A stretch of 64,000 nt of DNA, from the NCBI GenBank assembly GCA_947650365.1, contig CANTAL010000004.1, positions 3,036,259-3,100,258 on the forward strand, in the 5' to 3' direction. The DNA comes from Chamaelirium japonicum. Taxonomy: Eukaryota; Streptophyta; Magnoliopsida; Liliales; Melanthiaceae. Below are positions 22,764 to 35,050 of this stretch, in pieces (positions within the stretch are counted from its first letter, which is position 1; each line of letters starts with the position of its first letter). The position numbers were made by a program, and so were the translations under genes. A model generated the notes under the pieces. The model ran no database searches, was not told the origin of the DNA, and was given only the letters and a program-made list of their open reading frames with translations.

Positions 22764-23776
22764 CTTCTCGCTTCCTCTAACTACGTTCTGTGTTTCGATG
22801 AGATGGTATAAGAACCGTATATAATGTCAATAAGGTGGAACCTTCAGGGACCAGGGTTCATGGCTTCCAACTTAGACTCGATCGACACATTACCCAAGTG
22901 TACCATCGATCCTCTGAGTCCGAGTTAACCTGCGTAGCCACCCAGAGTGCGACGCAGGCTGCACTCCAATTCCCCCGGAATTACTATGTTCTCCCTCATA
23001 CCCCTGCTCTCCGCTTAGTATGGTAAACTCGCTGTCCCTCCACTGGTGCCATGATACAACTCAAGCAATAGAGAATACCATCAGACTCGAGTGCTCATAT
23101 GACTCGGTTCCTTCCAGGTTGACCACATACATCGTACCTCCGATTACTCTTCCGAGCAACTGAATCCATCACCAGTCCAACTGATGACCACCTGGCCAGG
23201 GTTTAATACGACGTAGGTCAGACCAAGGAACGCACCTCCTGTTAGGGGTGTGGATAGCCTGTAGGAGTGACACGCTGATGCAATGCCAGCCGGGTAACCC
23301 AGTACACCATGGTTTTGGATCACTGCATCCGGATTCTCACACATTGGTGCGCCAAAGCACCACACAACTGGTTAGTCCACTAGATATGGTTCCTCAGGGT
23401 TCAGGACCGTTTTACCCTAAGCAGAAACACGGTTTAGTGCACCAGTGTCTGCTTACCAATCTATGCACCGTGTTGGTTCCGTTCGGCCACAAACACTGTG
23501 CCTGGTAATGATCGTGGTGGAGACACCCACGCTATGTCATCCCAACAGCTTATCCTGATAGAGCGACCAACCCTAATCAGAGCTGCGAACATATTTAGGT
23601 TACATGGGACCAGTCCCTTGAGTCTCCCACTCAAGTGGATTACCATGTAGCCATGACTCTCTGTTCTGTAATCAGAACACATACTAACGTACGTACCAAT
23701 ATGCAATCCTATACTATCAACCATACATAGCTAAACTATAGGTTTTTACGAGTTGTAGACCTCACCAATTCTAACA
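22764..23776 (-). repeat. outer copia 3' LTR, remaining 1013 bp
   Basis: It corresponds to the right 1013 bp of the LTR at 39352-41677, ending AATTCTAACA on the plus strand, followed by the reversed PPT (ATCTCCCACT). The left part was separated by the P1 insertion. Confidence 0.88.
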
Positions 23777-23790
23777 ATCTCCCACTAGGT

Positions 23791-26700
23791 CTAACGAGGA
23801 ATAATGGTGTTGAGCTCTGTAGCTTCTACATGCTACCCAAAAGCCTTTGCAGGAATTCCCTAAAGGAATTGGCAACATTGTCTGTAGATTCCACCTCAGT
23901 ATCACTACTTGCATTTCCTCCTATAACTGTCAAATCAAGTAGAGTTTGTACTTGATGGGTTTCCCCTCATTAAGGTGTCTAGTCTCCTTGGACCTTGCTT
24001 ACCGCTCTTCTATTGCAACAACAGATAACTGAGCCTATGGTACGCGTCCCAAGTTCTTTAAGAACTTCCTAAGCTATACCACCTAGTAGACTACCTCGCA
24101 CGCAACAACGTGCTAAGCCTCTGTGGTAGAGTCTGTGATGCACTTGCTTCACACTCTACCATCTACCGCTTCTAATCCCAAGATAAAAATAATTCCTGAA
24201 ATCAATTCTTTGGAACACACATCTGACACCAAAGTCAGATCATGTGTGTCCAATCGATATCAGGACCTGTGAAGTGTAAGCTAACTCACAATCATTACTT
24301 AATGAGGATTTCTAAGTATACCCTTCACTTTAGTCCAGTGATTTGGACCCGGGTTCGACTGAAACCGACCCATGAATCCTGCTGCGCAATATATATCTAG
24401 CCTCGTAAAACGAATCTGGCTAGAATCTTATCTTCATGTGTAGCCTGTGACAACAAGAGAACCTTGCTCTGGTTATCTCGAGTTACCTTGATTCCCAGAG
24501 CATAACTCGCCTCACTAGGGTCTTTCACATCGAATTGTGATGACTACAAACTTTTACCGTAAACAATATTCTTACGTCATTTTCAATCAGTAGAATATCG
24601 TTAACGTAAAGTACTAAATACACCCTTGTAGTTATTTCACCTTTCTTGTACCAACTTGGTTTATCCTCATTATGATCAAATATGTGTGAGCGGATTCCCT
24701 ATATCAAAATAGACATTCCATCATGGATGTTTGCATCAGTCCATAAATGGACCGTTGCAACTTGCATTCCATATCTTCCTAACCTACTGACACAAAGCCT
24801 GGGGCTACTTATCCATATATCCTTTCCAAATTCCCGTTAGGGAATAACTATATTGACATCCATCAACCAGATCTCCCAGCTATAATGGGCTGCGATGGAT
24901 TTAAGAGGATCCGAAATAGACTTAGGCATAACTACCAGTGAGATGGTTTTGACATAGTCAATCCCTTCTCCTTTGGTAACTAATCTAGCTACTTAAGTCT
25001 TAACCGGGTGCTCTTCTTATACACCTCCTACACCCCGAAGGGTGATAGTGCTATAAGAGTCAAGACTGTTCCAAGGGATATTGATGCTAATTTGCCTCCA
25101 TGGTCTTTTGTCAGTCAGAGCTGTCGGAAGCTCCTACTACTTCTTCGTAGCTCTAGGGATCATCCTCCTGAAACTCTGGATTAACTATCGAAGTTTCTCC
25201 ATAGTATCTTTCAGGAGCTCTGATGGTCCAACAACGACGAGGTGGTGGTGGTACAAATGAAGCTCCCACTACTTCTTTGTAGCTCTAGGGATCATCCTCC
25301 TGAAACTCTGGATTAACTATCGAAGTTTCTCCATAGTATCTTTCAGGAGCTCTGATGGTCCCACAACGACGAGGTGGTGGTGGTACAAAGGTGAATTGTT
25401 TCTACAGTGTCTGGTATACTAGTTTCTTGTATCATCTACTCCCACTACGTTTTTAGATGCGCACTCTTTATCAGTACCTAGCAGTTCACCCAGAACTACC
25501 TTACTGATAAACTTATGGTCTATAATGTAATCCTGGTCTAGGTAGATGATATTCATAGAAACGATTACCTTCCTAACCTCAAGATCATAAAACATTCCAC
25601 CTTATGCCTCCTAAGGGTAACCTACAAACAGATATACTTAGAACTACATCTCCATCTCATCCCTCTTGTCCTTTTGTACAAGTGCAGGACAACCCTATAT
25701 CTCGAGACACTATAGTGTCATCTTTCGCTTAGACCATAGCTCTCTATAGGTCTGAGGCACTGATTTAGATGATAGATAGTTTCAGATATAAGCTACTGTT
25801 TTAAGGTATAACCCACCAAAAGGTGGGTGTACACTTGGCAATATTCATCATACTTCGGACCATGTCAAACAGAGTCTGATTCCTTCTCTCGGAGATTTTA
25901 TTCTGATGTGTCATCCTTGGAGCATTTAACTGGGAGATAATCCCATGCTCCCTCAGGATCCTATGGAACTCGTCCGATAGTGACTTATTCCTTCGATTAA
26001 ATCGAAGAGACTTCTATCGTCTAGACGCTCTTGGAACCATAGACATCAAAATTAACTAACTCTAATACCTTAGTGGCTCTTTTAGTTATTCTGCCTTCCA
26101 GATTACACTCATAAGTTAGAAGGATCTCCGATGAATCTGTGAACAGAAACTCGGCCTTCTTTTATCTCTGAATTTATCTAAGGCAGAATATCTAAATCAG
26201 AGGGGTCACAAATGAGATAGCATCTCCGAAGGATTTAGATGAATTTCAATTAGACGCTGCAGCTGTCATAAAATCTATTTCCGAATTAGGATTAAATACA
26301 AAGAGATTTTTCTGATCTATTCCTCTAACTATGAAGCTATCAATTTAGTTTAAGATACACACCTACGGTGCTGTCTAAAACTAAAAAACTTCATTTACCA
26401 AAGAGGAAATAGAACTACATCTCTAAAAATCAAAATCCATGTTTTGGAAAAAACTAAGACTATCATATCTAACAGCTTCCGCAGCGGCTTATGGCATCAG
26501 TACCTATGTTAGGATTACTTCACTATAAAGTAGCCTTCTGCTTTCCTTGAATCTCTGTAGATCCGAAGTCTACATTCCAAGAAGCATAAGAACTGCTACT
26601 AGATAGCGACTCAACTCCTAACATCCTGAGGCCATACTCAATCTTCAAATACCCCCTATACTCGCCAAAGTGGAAACACTTCCATCTTTAGCATTACCAA

Positions 26701-27400
26701 ACTTTAGGAGTCCACACCAGTTTCTGCACTAGAATAGTTCTCAATCTCTAATAAGTTACTCCCTTTGGTCCTTCTATAGAAGACCTAGGTCAAGTACTAA
26801 AGGCATTGCCTTTAATCTTGATCCTATCCTTTGTCTCTCGAAAATCTCCTTAGAAGTTCTGCGTTTATCATCTCTAACTTGTTAAAGCTAAAGTCTCTGA
26901 TAACGCCTTCGAAGGTTCCAGACAAGGATGCAAGATAGACGTCTTCCACCACCTCGTCATCCAGCACCATGTCTTTGGAATCTAGTTCGATCTGGAACTC
27001 AAAGATATGTTCCCGAACAAACATACCCACTGACATCTCGGTACCGACAAGTATCTTGGTGGATAAGCGATGAGTCTACCGACTTCGCCTTCTAGACATC
27101 TTATGCAGATAAAACTTTATTAGAGAAGACCCGACATATCTCTGACTCGCTTCTAAGGAGTTGTCCGCAAGTCTGCTATGACATAGCACTTGCACATCTC
27201 CTTAGACTCTCGCTAGTCGTCATATGTCCTAGTTAGTGCCCTAGTGATATCTGGACCCGTTAGGTCTAGTACAGGGATATTTAGATTGCTAGCCAATGTA
27301 CGTTTACTACCCTAAGCATAAGCTAAAGATAGCGCTTCCGCTCTACGTAGTATAGACCCGATAACTGGTTCTCTTATGAGATAGCGGATAGGGGAACTAT
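23791..27400 (-). pseudogene. outer copia gag-pol, heavily decayed
   Basis: No long ORF survives, but minus-strand translation shows the copia order. The gag segment at 26824-27036 (V-R-E-H-I ... L-A-S-L-S-G-T-F-E-G) is homologous to P1 gag. A zinc-knuckle remnant lies near 26655, integrase over roughly 25400-26400, an integrase-RT linker with two 132-bp repeats, RT with Y-V-N-D-I-L-L-I-E-N-D (near 24590) in place of Y-x-D-D-I-L-L-I-G-N-D, and RNase H to the stop at 23791-23793 (I-I-P-R). The upper limit is approximate. The catalytic Asp-to-Asn change is shared with the nested copy. Confidence 0.75.
25127..25390 (-). repeat. two tandem 132-bp repeats in the integrase-RT linker (outer copy)
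   Basis: Units start at 25127 and 25259, each beginning GAAGCTCC on the plus strand and ending in GGTGGTGGTGGTACAAA. The unit is 44 codons and corresponds to the linker reading A-P-E-R-Y ... E-T-S-I-V-N-P-E-F-Q-E-D on the minus strand (compare P2 56060-56130). Confidence 0.85.
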
Positions 27401-28979
27401 ATGGTTGAATGAAAATGAATACAGGAAAACTTATTTTATAGATTTTTAAAATAAGCTAATTATATCCAAATACCAACGCTACCCTCACAGCGAAGACACA
27501 TCTATGGATTAATTAACCATGTATGTAAGATCTCGGAATCGACTACACCTGCCCTAGGGGGCATTATGCAGCGTCAATCCACTTACAAGGGCCTTTCCTT
27601 GACCCAGTCCAAATCTGCCAACTAAGGGCTTTGATGAACCATGGTTATCCTTTTGGCCAGTGCCACGTGATCCCCATTGTCTGAGCAACGAATGCCTCAC
27701 GTCTACTTCGGATGCTTACCCACAAGCCTAGGTCGTTACGATACGGGAGTTCATACGGCCCCCACTAGGGTGGGAAAAAGACCCTTCTCTCCTGGCCCCG
27801 TAACTGCCATATCCTGAAGGAGACCGCTAAGTTATCTGGCATGGAAAAAACATAACCTTAACCCTAGGGGGTGTCGAGCTACGCCCTTCTACCCAGACAC
27901 AGAGCAGTTGGTTGTGGAGACTAGAGGATCTTGACGAGTCCTCTTACACATCCCTTATTATAGTTGAGGGTTATTTAATGCAAGTATAAGTGTACACTAA
28001 GGTCACGACAACCTATACACTAGACCCTGGTCATACCGTGCTCCCACTAGCGTTTCAAGCCTTTCACGAAGCATTAATCGATCTCAGAATATCATAGTCC
28101 CTGCCTCGAGTGGATTTCTCCACCCAAGGGTCATATTACATATCCCAAGAACATCGATGCTTTGCAAACCTAGCTATCACGCTAATGCTCTGGAGCTTAG
28201 CCTAAGGTCAAACTGACAGGAAAGGTCTTCCACTACCATGGTGCCTCGCTTATAAATTTGACGAATGATGTCATAGTAGAATTCCAACTCATTCTAGGTT
28301 TCGATGCTGGCCAAATAGGCACACCCGACTAATCGGGTATTGACCTAATGGTGGCATAACCAAATGTGAGGAATTCTTGCTATCATCAAGGGTCAATTAA
28401 ATAATAGGCGTCACTAGTGGAATCCTATCCTCATAAGGTCGCTAGGACCCGAGGGGAAAGGGCATCCCTCTAACACAGATAATCAAATTATCCCATCGGG
28501 GTTCTCTACAAAAATATAAAGAACAGTAGAAAGAAACAACCACATAACTGAATCAAGTTCAGGGTCCGACCCCTGAACCTGACTGGCACAGTATAGGCTC
28601 TCTGTCTCCTTCGCAAGGCTCCTCGATCCGGTGCAAGCCTCTGTATACGATCTCCTGACGCTTTCTGCCCTTTGCCGTCATCGTGTACGCTTTACCGGAT
28701 CGCCATCGTCCTCCAAGGTTCCGCTCGTCCTCTCGGTGATGGATCTCCACGGTAAGTCCTTCTCTTCAATCTGTAACCGAAAAAGCTCTAATACGCTTCG
28801 AGCAAGTGCTCGCTCATACACAATTTCCTAGAATGAAAATAAAAACAAACCTAGCAAAAAAGCCTGGGAATCAAGGATGGTCAACTTCCACCACTTGCCC
28901 GTCTATGGCTCTAATACCTATCCACACACAGAAGAAAAAACATCCAGACAATATTCGCTAACACGGGGTTCGACCCCCG
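27401..28979 (-). other. outer copia leader, distal part
   Basis: Untranslated leader between gag and the nested insertion; no ORF is supported. It contains hairpin 2 at 28557-28578 (perfect 8-bp stem GTTCAGGG/CCCTGAAC, loop TCCGAC on the plus strand) and the 5' arm of hairpin 1 at 28962-28979. The nested element starts at 28980. Confidence 0.7.
28975..28979. repeat. target site duplication CCCCG, left side of the nested copia
   Basis: CCCCG directly before the LTR at 28980; the partner copy is at 39155-39159. The target falls in one arm of leader hairpin 1. Confidence 0.85.
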
Positions 28980-31309
28980 TGTTGGAAATAAATCCATGGT
29001 AGAGGCCCGCAGCGGAAGCAAAGTGAAGGTCCGAGGACCGTGAGCGGTGTGCGTTACATATCAAAATTTTCATCGAAACGATCTACATATGCGTGTATGA
29101 ATCTAGCATGGCAACTACACGAACCCCTAACGACGATCTAACGCGAAAGAACAATCTAGCATGTATGCATGTTCTATCTATGCTAGATCTACTTGTTAGA
29201 GATCATAACTGCGTGCGGATTCTTTCACCGCGACAAATTTCTTCTTTGTCGATGGAGATGGGCTCGGATCTGCTCAATATAGCTTTGGTGCGACGGTATA
29301 ACTTTCTGTTCTGAACTCCGATTGGGCTGAAATTTGGACTGTAGGTAGCCAACTTTGAGAAGCAACTTTTGCAATAACTTTCACGTCGTTTGGACTTCTG
29401 TAACTCCCGAAATCTTAGAAACAATGCTGATATTCTGTGCATATTCTGGACAGCAAAAGGTTATGGGAGACGCCTTCTATTTCACCCGATCTCACACGAT
29501 GCATGGCACCTCGTCGATGGATCTCTGAGTGCCTCCATATGACGAGCCTTCTCCTTCTACGAAACACCACACGAGGAAGACGAGTCACCATCCAATGGCG
29601 CAAGCGAGGGAGAGAGAGACGAGAGAGGAGATGTGAAGAGAGGAGAAGGGGCGGCTAGAGTTTCCTCATGGCTTGCATGGCCGGCCCTAGGGCTTGCCCA
29701 TGCATCTAATTTTGTCCCCCCCTCTCTCCTTCTACCTTATATAGGGCCGACCTTATCCTTATGGATAAGCCTAGCGGATAAGTTTGATAAATTCAAACCT
29801 CTCCCTATATATCTCTTCATTTATCTCTATCTTTTCCTTGTTTTTGAAAACGGTCAAAACCAGCCCGTTTTCTGCGCCTCATGACCGGCCCTTTCATCGG
29901 AGGCAACAACCTCCTGAAACCAATAGGGCCGGCCTTGACCAGTCTCTCAACACTAAGGGCCGGCCCCCCTAGTACATAGTGACGCATGGTATGACCAAAA
30001 CGCCCTTATGTCACTAGTTGGCCATTCCTCGTGTACGAGACTTTGCAAGGCACACATAAGTGAAGTGAACCAGTGATTTCACTATTCTCTGAGGTTCCCG
30101 TAGTGTGCCTCTAGTGAAGTCAACTAGTCAACTCGCAACATGTCCCGGTGCATCGCACCCATGTGGCAAAGTCCACTTATGACAAGAAATTGCTACATGC
30201 GTCTCTACACTAACCTAGGGTTTCCCCTTAGTGCACACACGTAGCTACGCATCTACCATGCACTAGTGCAAAGCACTCACGGAGTGTATGCTTGGACTTC
30301 TCGCTTCCTCTAACTACGTTCTGTGTTTCGAGGAGATGGTATAAGAACCGTACATAATGTCGATAAGGTGGAACCTTCAGGGACCAAGGTTCATGGCTTC
30401 CAACTTAGACTCGATCGACATACTACCCGAGTGTACCATCGATCCTCTGAGTCCGAGTTAACCTACGTAGCCACCCAGAGTACGACGCAGGCTGCACTCT
30501 AATTCCCCCGGACTTACTATGTTCTCCCTCATACCCCTGCTCTCCACTTAGTATGGTAAACTCGCTGTCCCTCCACTGGTGCCATGATGCAACTCGAGCG
30601 GTGGAGAATACCGTCATACTCGAGTGCTCATATAACTCGGTTCCTTCCAGGTTGACCATATATATCGTACCTCCGATTACTCTTTCGAGCAACCGGATCC
30701 GTCACCAGTCTAACTGATGACCACCTGGCCAGGGTTTAATACGATGTAGGTCAGACCAAGGAACGTACCTCCCGTTAGGGGTGTGGATAGCCTGCAGGAG
30801 TGACACGCTGATGCAACGCCAGTCGGGTAACCCAGTACACCGTGGTTTTGGATCACTGTATCCGGATCCTCATATATTGGTGCGCCAAAGCACCACACAA
30901 CTGGTTAGTCCACCAGACATGGCTCCTCAGGGTTTAGGACAGTTTTACCCTAAGCAGAAACACGGCTTAGTGCACCGGTGTCTGCTCACCGATCTGTGCA
31001 CCGTATTGGTTCCGTTCAGCCACAGACACTGTGCCTGGTAATGACCGTGGTAGAGACACCCACGCTCTGTTATCCCAACAGCTTATCCTGATAGGGTGAC
31101 CAACCCTAATCAGAGCTGCGAACATATTTAGATTACATGGGACCAGTCCTTTGAGTCTCACACTCAAGAGGATTACCATGTAGCCATGGCTCTCTGTTCT
31201 GTAATCAGAACACGTACTAAGGTACGTACCAAGATGCAATCTTATACTATCAACCATACATAGCTAAACTATAGTTTTTTACGAGCTGTGGACCTCACCA
31301 ATTCTAACA
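28980..31309 (-). repeat. nested copia 3' LTR
   Basis: 2330 bp, plus-strand ends TGTTGGAAATAAATCC and CAATTCTAACA. TATA on the minus strand (CTATATAAG) lies at 29736-29744. It carries several GGCCGGCC motifs (about 29670, 29929, 29958). Confidence 0.9.
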
Positions 31310-31323
31310 ATCTCCCACTAGGT

Positions 31324-34300
31324 CTAACGAGGAATAATGGTGTTGAGCTCTGTAGCTTCTACATGCTGCCCAAAAGTCTTTGCAGGAATTCCCTAAAGGA
31401 ATTGGCAACATTGTCTGTAGATTCTACCTCAGTACCGCTACTTGCATTTCCTCCTATAACTGTCAGATCAAATGGAGTTTGTACTTGATGGGTTTCCCCT
31501 CATAGTGGTGCCTAGTCTCCTTGGACCTTGCTTACCGTTCTTCTGTTGCAACAACAGATAAATGAGCCTCTGGTACGCGTCCCAAGTTCTCTAAGAACTT
31601 CCTAAGCCTTACCACCTGATATATTACCTCGCACGTAACAACGTGCTCAGTCTTTGTGGTGGAGTCTATGATGCACTTGCTTCACACTCTGCCAACTACC
31701 GCTTCTAATCCCAAGATAAAAAATAATCCCTGAAATCGATTCTCTGGAACACACATCTGATACTAAAGTCAGATCCTGTGTGTCTAATCGATATCAGGAC
31801 CTGTGAAGTGCAAGCTAACTCACAATCCTTACTTAATGAGGATTTTTGAGTATACCCTTCACATTAGTCCAGTGATTTGGACCCGGGTTCGACTGAAACC
31901 GACCCATCATTTTTGCTGTATAAAAAATATTTAGCCTCATAAAACGAATCTGGCTAGAATCTTATCTTCATACATAGCCTATGACAGCAAGAGAACCTTG
32001 CTCTGGTTATCTCGAGTTATCTTGATTTCCAGAGCATAACTCGCCTCACTAGGGTCTTTCACATCGAATTATGATGACTACAAACCTTTACCGTAAACAA
32101 TATTCTTACATCATTTTCAATCAGTAGGATATCGTTTAGGTAAAGTACTATGTACAGCCTTGTAGTTCTTTCACCTTTCTTGTACCCACTTGGTTTATCC
32201 TCATTCTGATCAAATCCGTGTAAGCGGATTCCCTTGATCAAAATAAATATTCAAACCTGGATGCTTGCATCAGTCCATAAATGGACCTTTGTAACTTGCA
32301 TTCCATATCTTCCTGACCTACTGACACAAAACCTGGGGCTACATCATCCATATGTCCTTTCCAAATTCCATTAGGGAATAATTGTCTTGACATCCATCAA
32401 CCAGATCTCCCAACTATAATGGGCTACGATGGATTTAAGAGGATCCGAAATAGACTTAGGCATAGCTACTAGTGAGATGGTTTTGACATAGTCAATCCTT
32501 TATCCTTTGGTAACTAATCTAGCTACTTAAGTCTTAACCGGGTACTCTTCTTATACACCTCCTACACCCCGAAGGGTGATAGTGCTATAAGAGTCAAGAC
32601 TGTTCCAAGGGACATTGATGCAAGCTTGCCTCCATGGTCTTTTGTCAGTTAGAGCTGTCGGAAGCTCCCACTACTTCTTCGTAGCTCTATGGATCATCCT
32701 CCTGAAACTCTGGATTAACTATCGAAGTTTCTCCATAGTATCTTTCAGGAGCTCTGATAGTCCCATAACGACGAGGTGGTGGTGGTACAAAGGAAGCTCC
32801 CACTACTTCTTCATAGCTCTAGGGATCATCCTCCTGAAACTCTGGATTAACTATCGAAGTTTCTTCATAGTATCTTTCAGGAGCTCTGATGGTCCCACAA
32901 TGACGAGGTGGTCATGGTACAAAGGAAGCTCCCACTACTTCTTCTAGCTCTAGGGATTATCCTCCTGAAACTCTCGATTAACTATCGAAGTTTCTCCATA
33001 GTATCTTTCAGGAGCTCTGATGCTCCCACAACGACAAGGTGGTGGTGGTACAAAGTGAATCGTTTCTACAGTACCTGCTATACTAGTTTCTGTATCATCT
33101 ACTCCCACTACGTTTTCAGATGCGCACTCTCTACCAGTACCCAGTAGTTCACCCAGAACTACCTTACTGATAAACTTATGGTCTATAATATAATCTTGGT
33201 CTGGGTAGATGGTGTTCGTAGAAATGATTACCTTCCAAACCTCAAGATCATAGAATAGTCCACCTTATGCCTCCTAAGGGTAACCTACAAACAGATATAC
33301 CTGGAACTACATCTCCATCTCATCCCTCTTGTCCTTTTGCACAAGTGCAGGACAACCCTATATCTCGAGACACTATAGTGTCAGCTTTCGCTTAGACCAT
33401 AGCTCTCTATAGGTCTGAGGCACTGATCTAGATAAGAGATAGTTTCAGATATAAGCTACTGTTTTAAGGTACAATCCCACCAAAAGGTGGGTAGTACACT
33501 TGGCAATATTCATCATACTACGGACCATGTCAAACAGAGTCCAATTCCTTCTCTCGGAGACTTTTATTCTGACGTGTCATCCTTGGAGCATTTAACTAGG
33601 AGATAATCCCATGCTTCCTCAGGATCCTATGGAACTCGTCCGATAGTGACTTATTCCTTCGATTAAATCGAAGAGTCTTCTATCGTCTAGACGCTCTTGA
33701 AACCATAGACGTCAAAATTAACTAACTCCAATACCTTAGTGGCCCTTTCAGTTATTCTGCCTTCCAGATTACACTCATAGGTTAGAAGGATCTCCAATGA
33801 ATCTGTGAATAGAAACTCGGCCTTTTGTTACCTCTGAATTTATCTGAGACAGAATATCTAAATCAGAGGGGTCACAAATGGGATAACATCTCCAAAGGAT
33901 TTAGATGAATTTAAATTAGACGCTGCAGCTGTCATGAAATCTATTTTCGAATTAGGATTAAATACAAAGAGATTTTTCTGATCTATTCCTCTAACTATGA
34001 AGCTATCAATTTAGTTTAAGATACACACCTACGATGCTGTCTAAAACTAAAAAAACTTGATTTACCGAGGAAAAAATAGAACGAAATCTCTGAACATCAA
34101 AATCCTTATTTGGTAAAGACTAAGATAACATATCTGACAGCATCCACAGCTGCTTATAGCATCAATACCTATGTTAGGATCACTTATAAAGTAGCTTTCT
34201 GCTTCTCTTGAATCTCTATAGACCCAAAGTCTACATTCCAAGAAGCAGAAAAACTACTACTAGATAGCGACTTTACCCCTAACACCCTGAGACTATACTC

Positions 34301-35050
34301 AATCTTCAAATACCCTCTATTCTTGCCACAGTGGAAACACTTCCGTCCTTGGCGTCACTAGACTTAGGAGTCCACACCAGTTTCTGCACTAGAATAGTTC
34401 TCAATCTCTGATAAGTTACTCCTTTAGGTTCTTCTAAAGAAGACCTAGGTTAAGCACTAAAAGCTTTGCCTTTAATCTTGATCCCATCCTTTGTCTCTTG
34501 GAAATCTCCTTTAGAAGTTCTGCGTTTATCATCTCTAACTTGTTAAAGCTAAAGTCTCTGATAACGCCTTCGAAGGTTCCAGACAAGGATGCAAGACAGA
34601 CATCTTCCACCACCTCGTCATCTGGCACTGTGTCTTTGGAATCTAGTTCGATCTGGAACTCATAGATGTGTTCCCGAACAAGCATACCCACTGACATCTC
34701 GGTACCGACAAGTATCTTTGTGGATAAGCGATGAGTCTCCCGACTTCGCCTAGCAGATATCTTATGTATGTAAAACTTATTAGAGAAGACCCGGCATATC
34801 TCTGACTCGCTTCTAAAGAGCTGTCCGCAAGTCTGCTATAACATAGCACTTGCACATCTCCTTAGACTCTCGCTAGTCGTCATATGCCCTAGTTAGTGCC
34901 CTAGTGATATCTGGACCCATTAGGTCTAGTACAGGGATATTTAGATTGGAAGCCAATGTACGTTTACTACCCTATGCATAAGCTAAAGAAAGCGCTTCCG
35001 CTCTACGTAGTTAGAGACCCGATAACTGGTTCTCTTATGAGATAGCGGAT
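31324..35050 (-). pseudogene. nested copia gag-pol, heavily decayed
   Basis: Same layout as the outer copy. The stop at 31324-31326 ends the I-I-P-R tail; RT near 32059-32241 reads L-Y-L-N-D-I-L-L-I-E-N-D, again with Asn for the first catalytic Asp and Glu for Gly. The linker has three 132-bp repeats. A gag remnant lies at 34434-34697 (V-R-E-H-I-Y-E-F ... L-A-S-L-S-G-T-F-E-G). Because key changes are shared with the outer copy, they predate this insertion, and the element must have moved with proteins supplied in trans. The upper limit is approximate. Confidence 0.75.
32661..33054 (-). repeat. three tandem 132-bp repeats in the integrase-RT linker (nested copy)
   Basis: Units start at 32661, 32793 and 32925 (each GAAGCTCCCACTACTTCTTC on the plus strand); the third has a small deletion near 32943. 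The same unit occurs twice in the outer copy. Confidence 0.88.

Noticed and set aside
32615-33147. Repeat-containing plus-strand ORFs over the 132-bp units
   Set aside because: These are antisense to the integrase-RT linker and reflect the repeat, not a gene.
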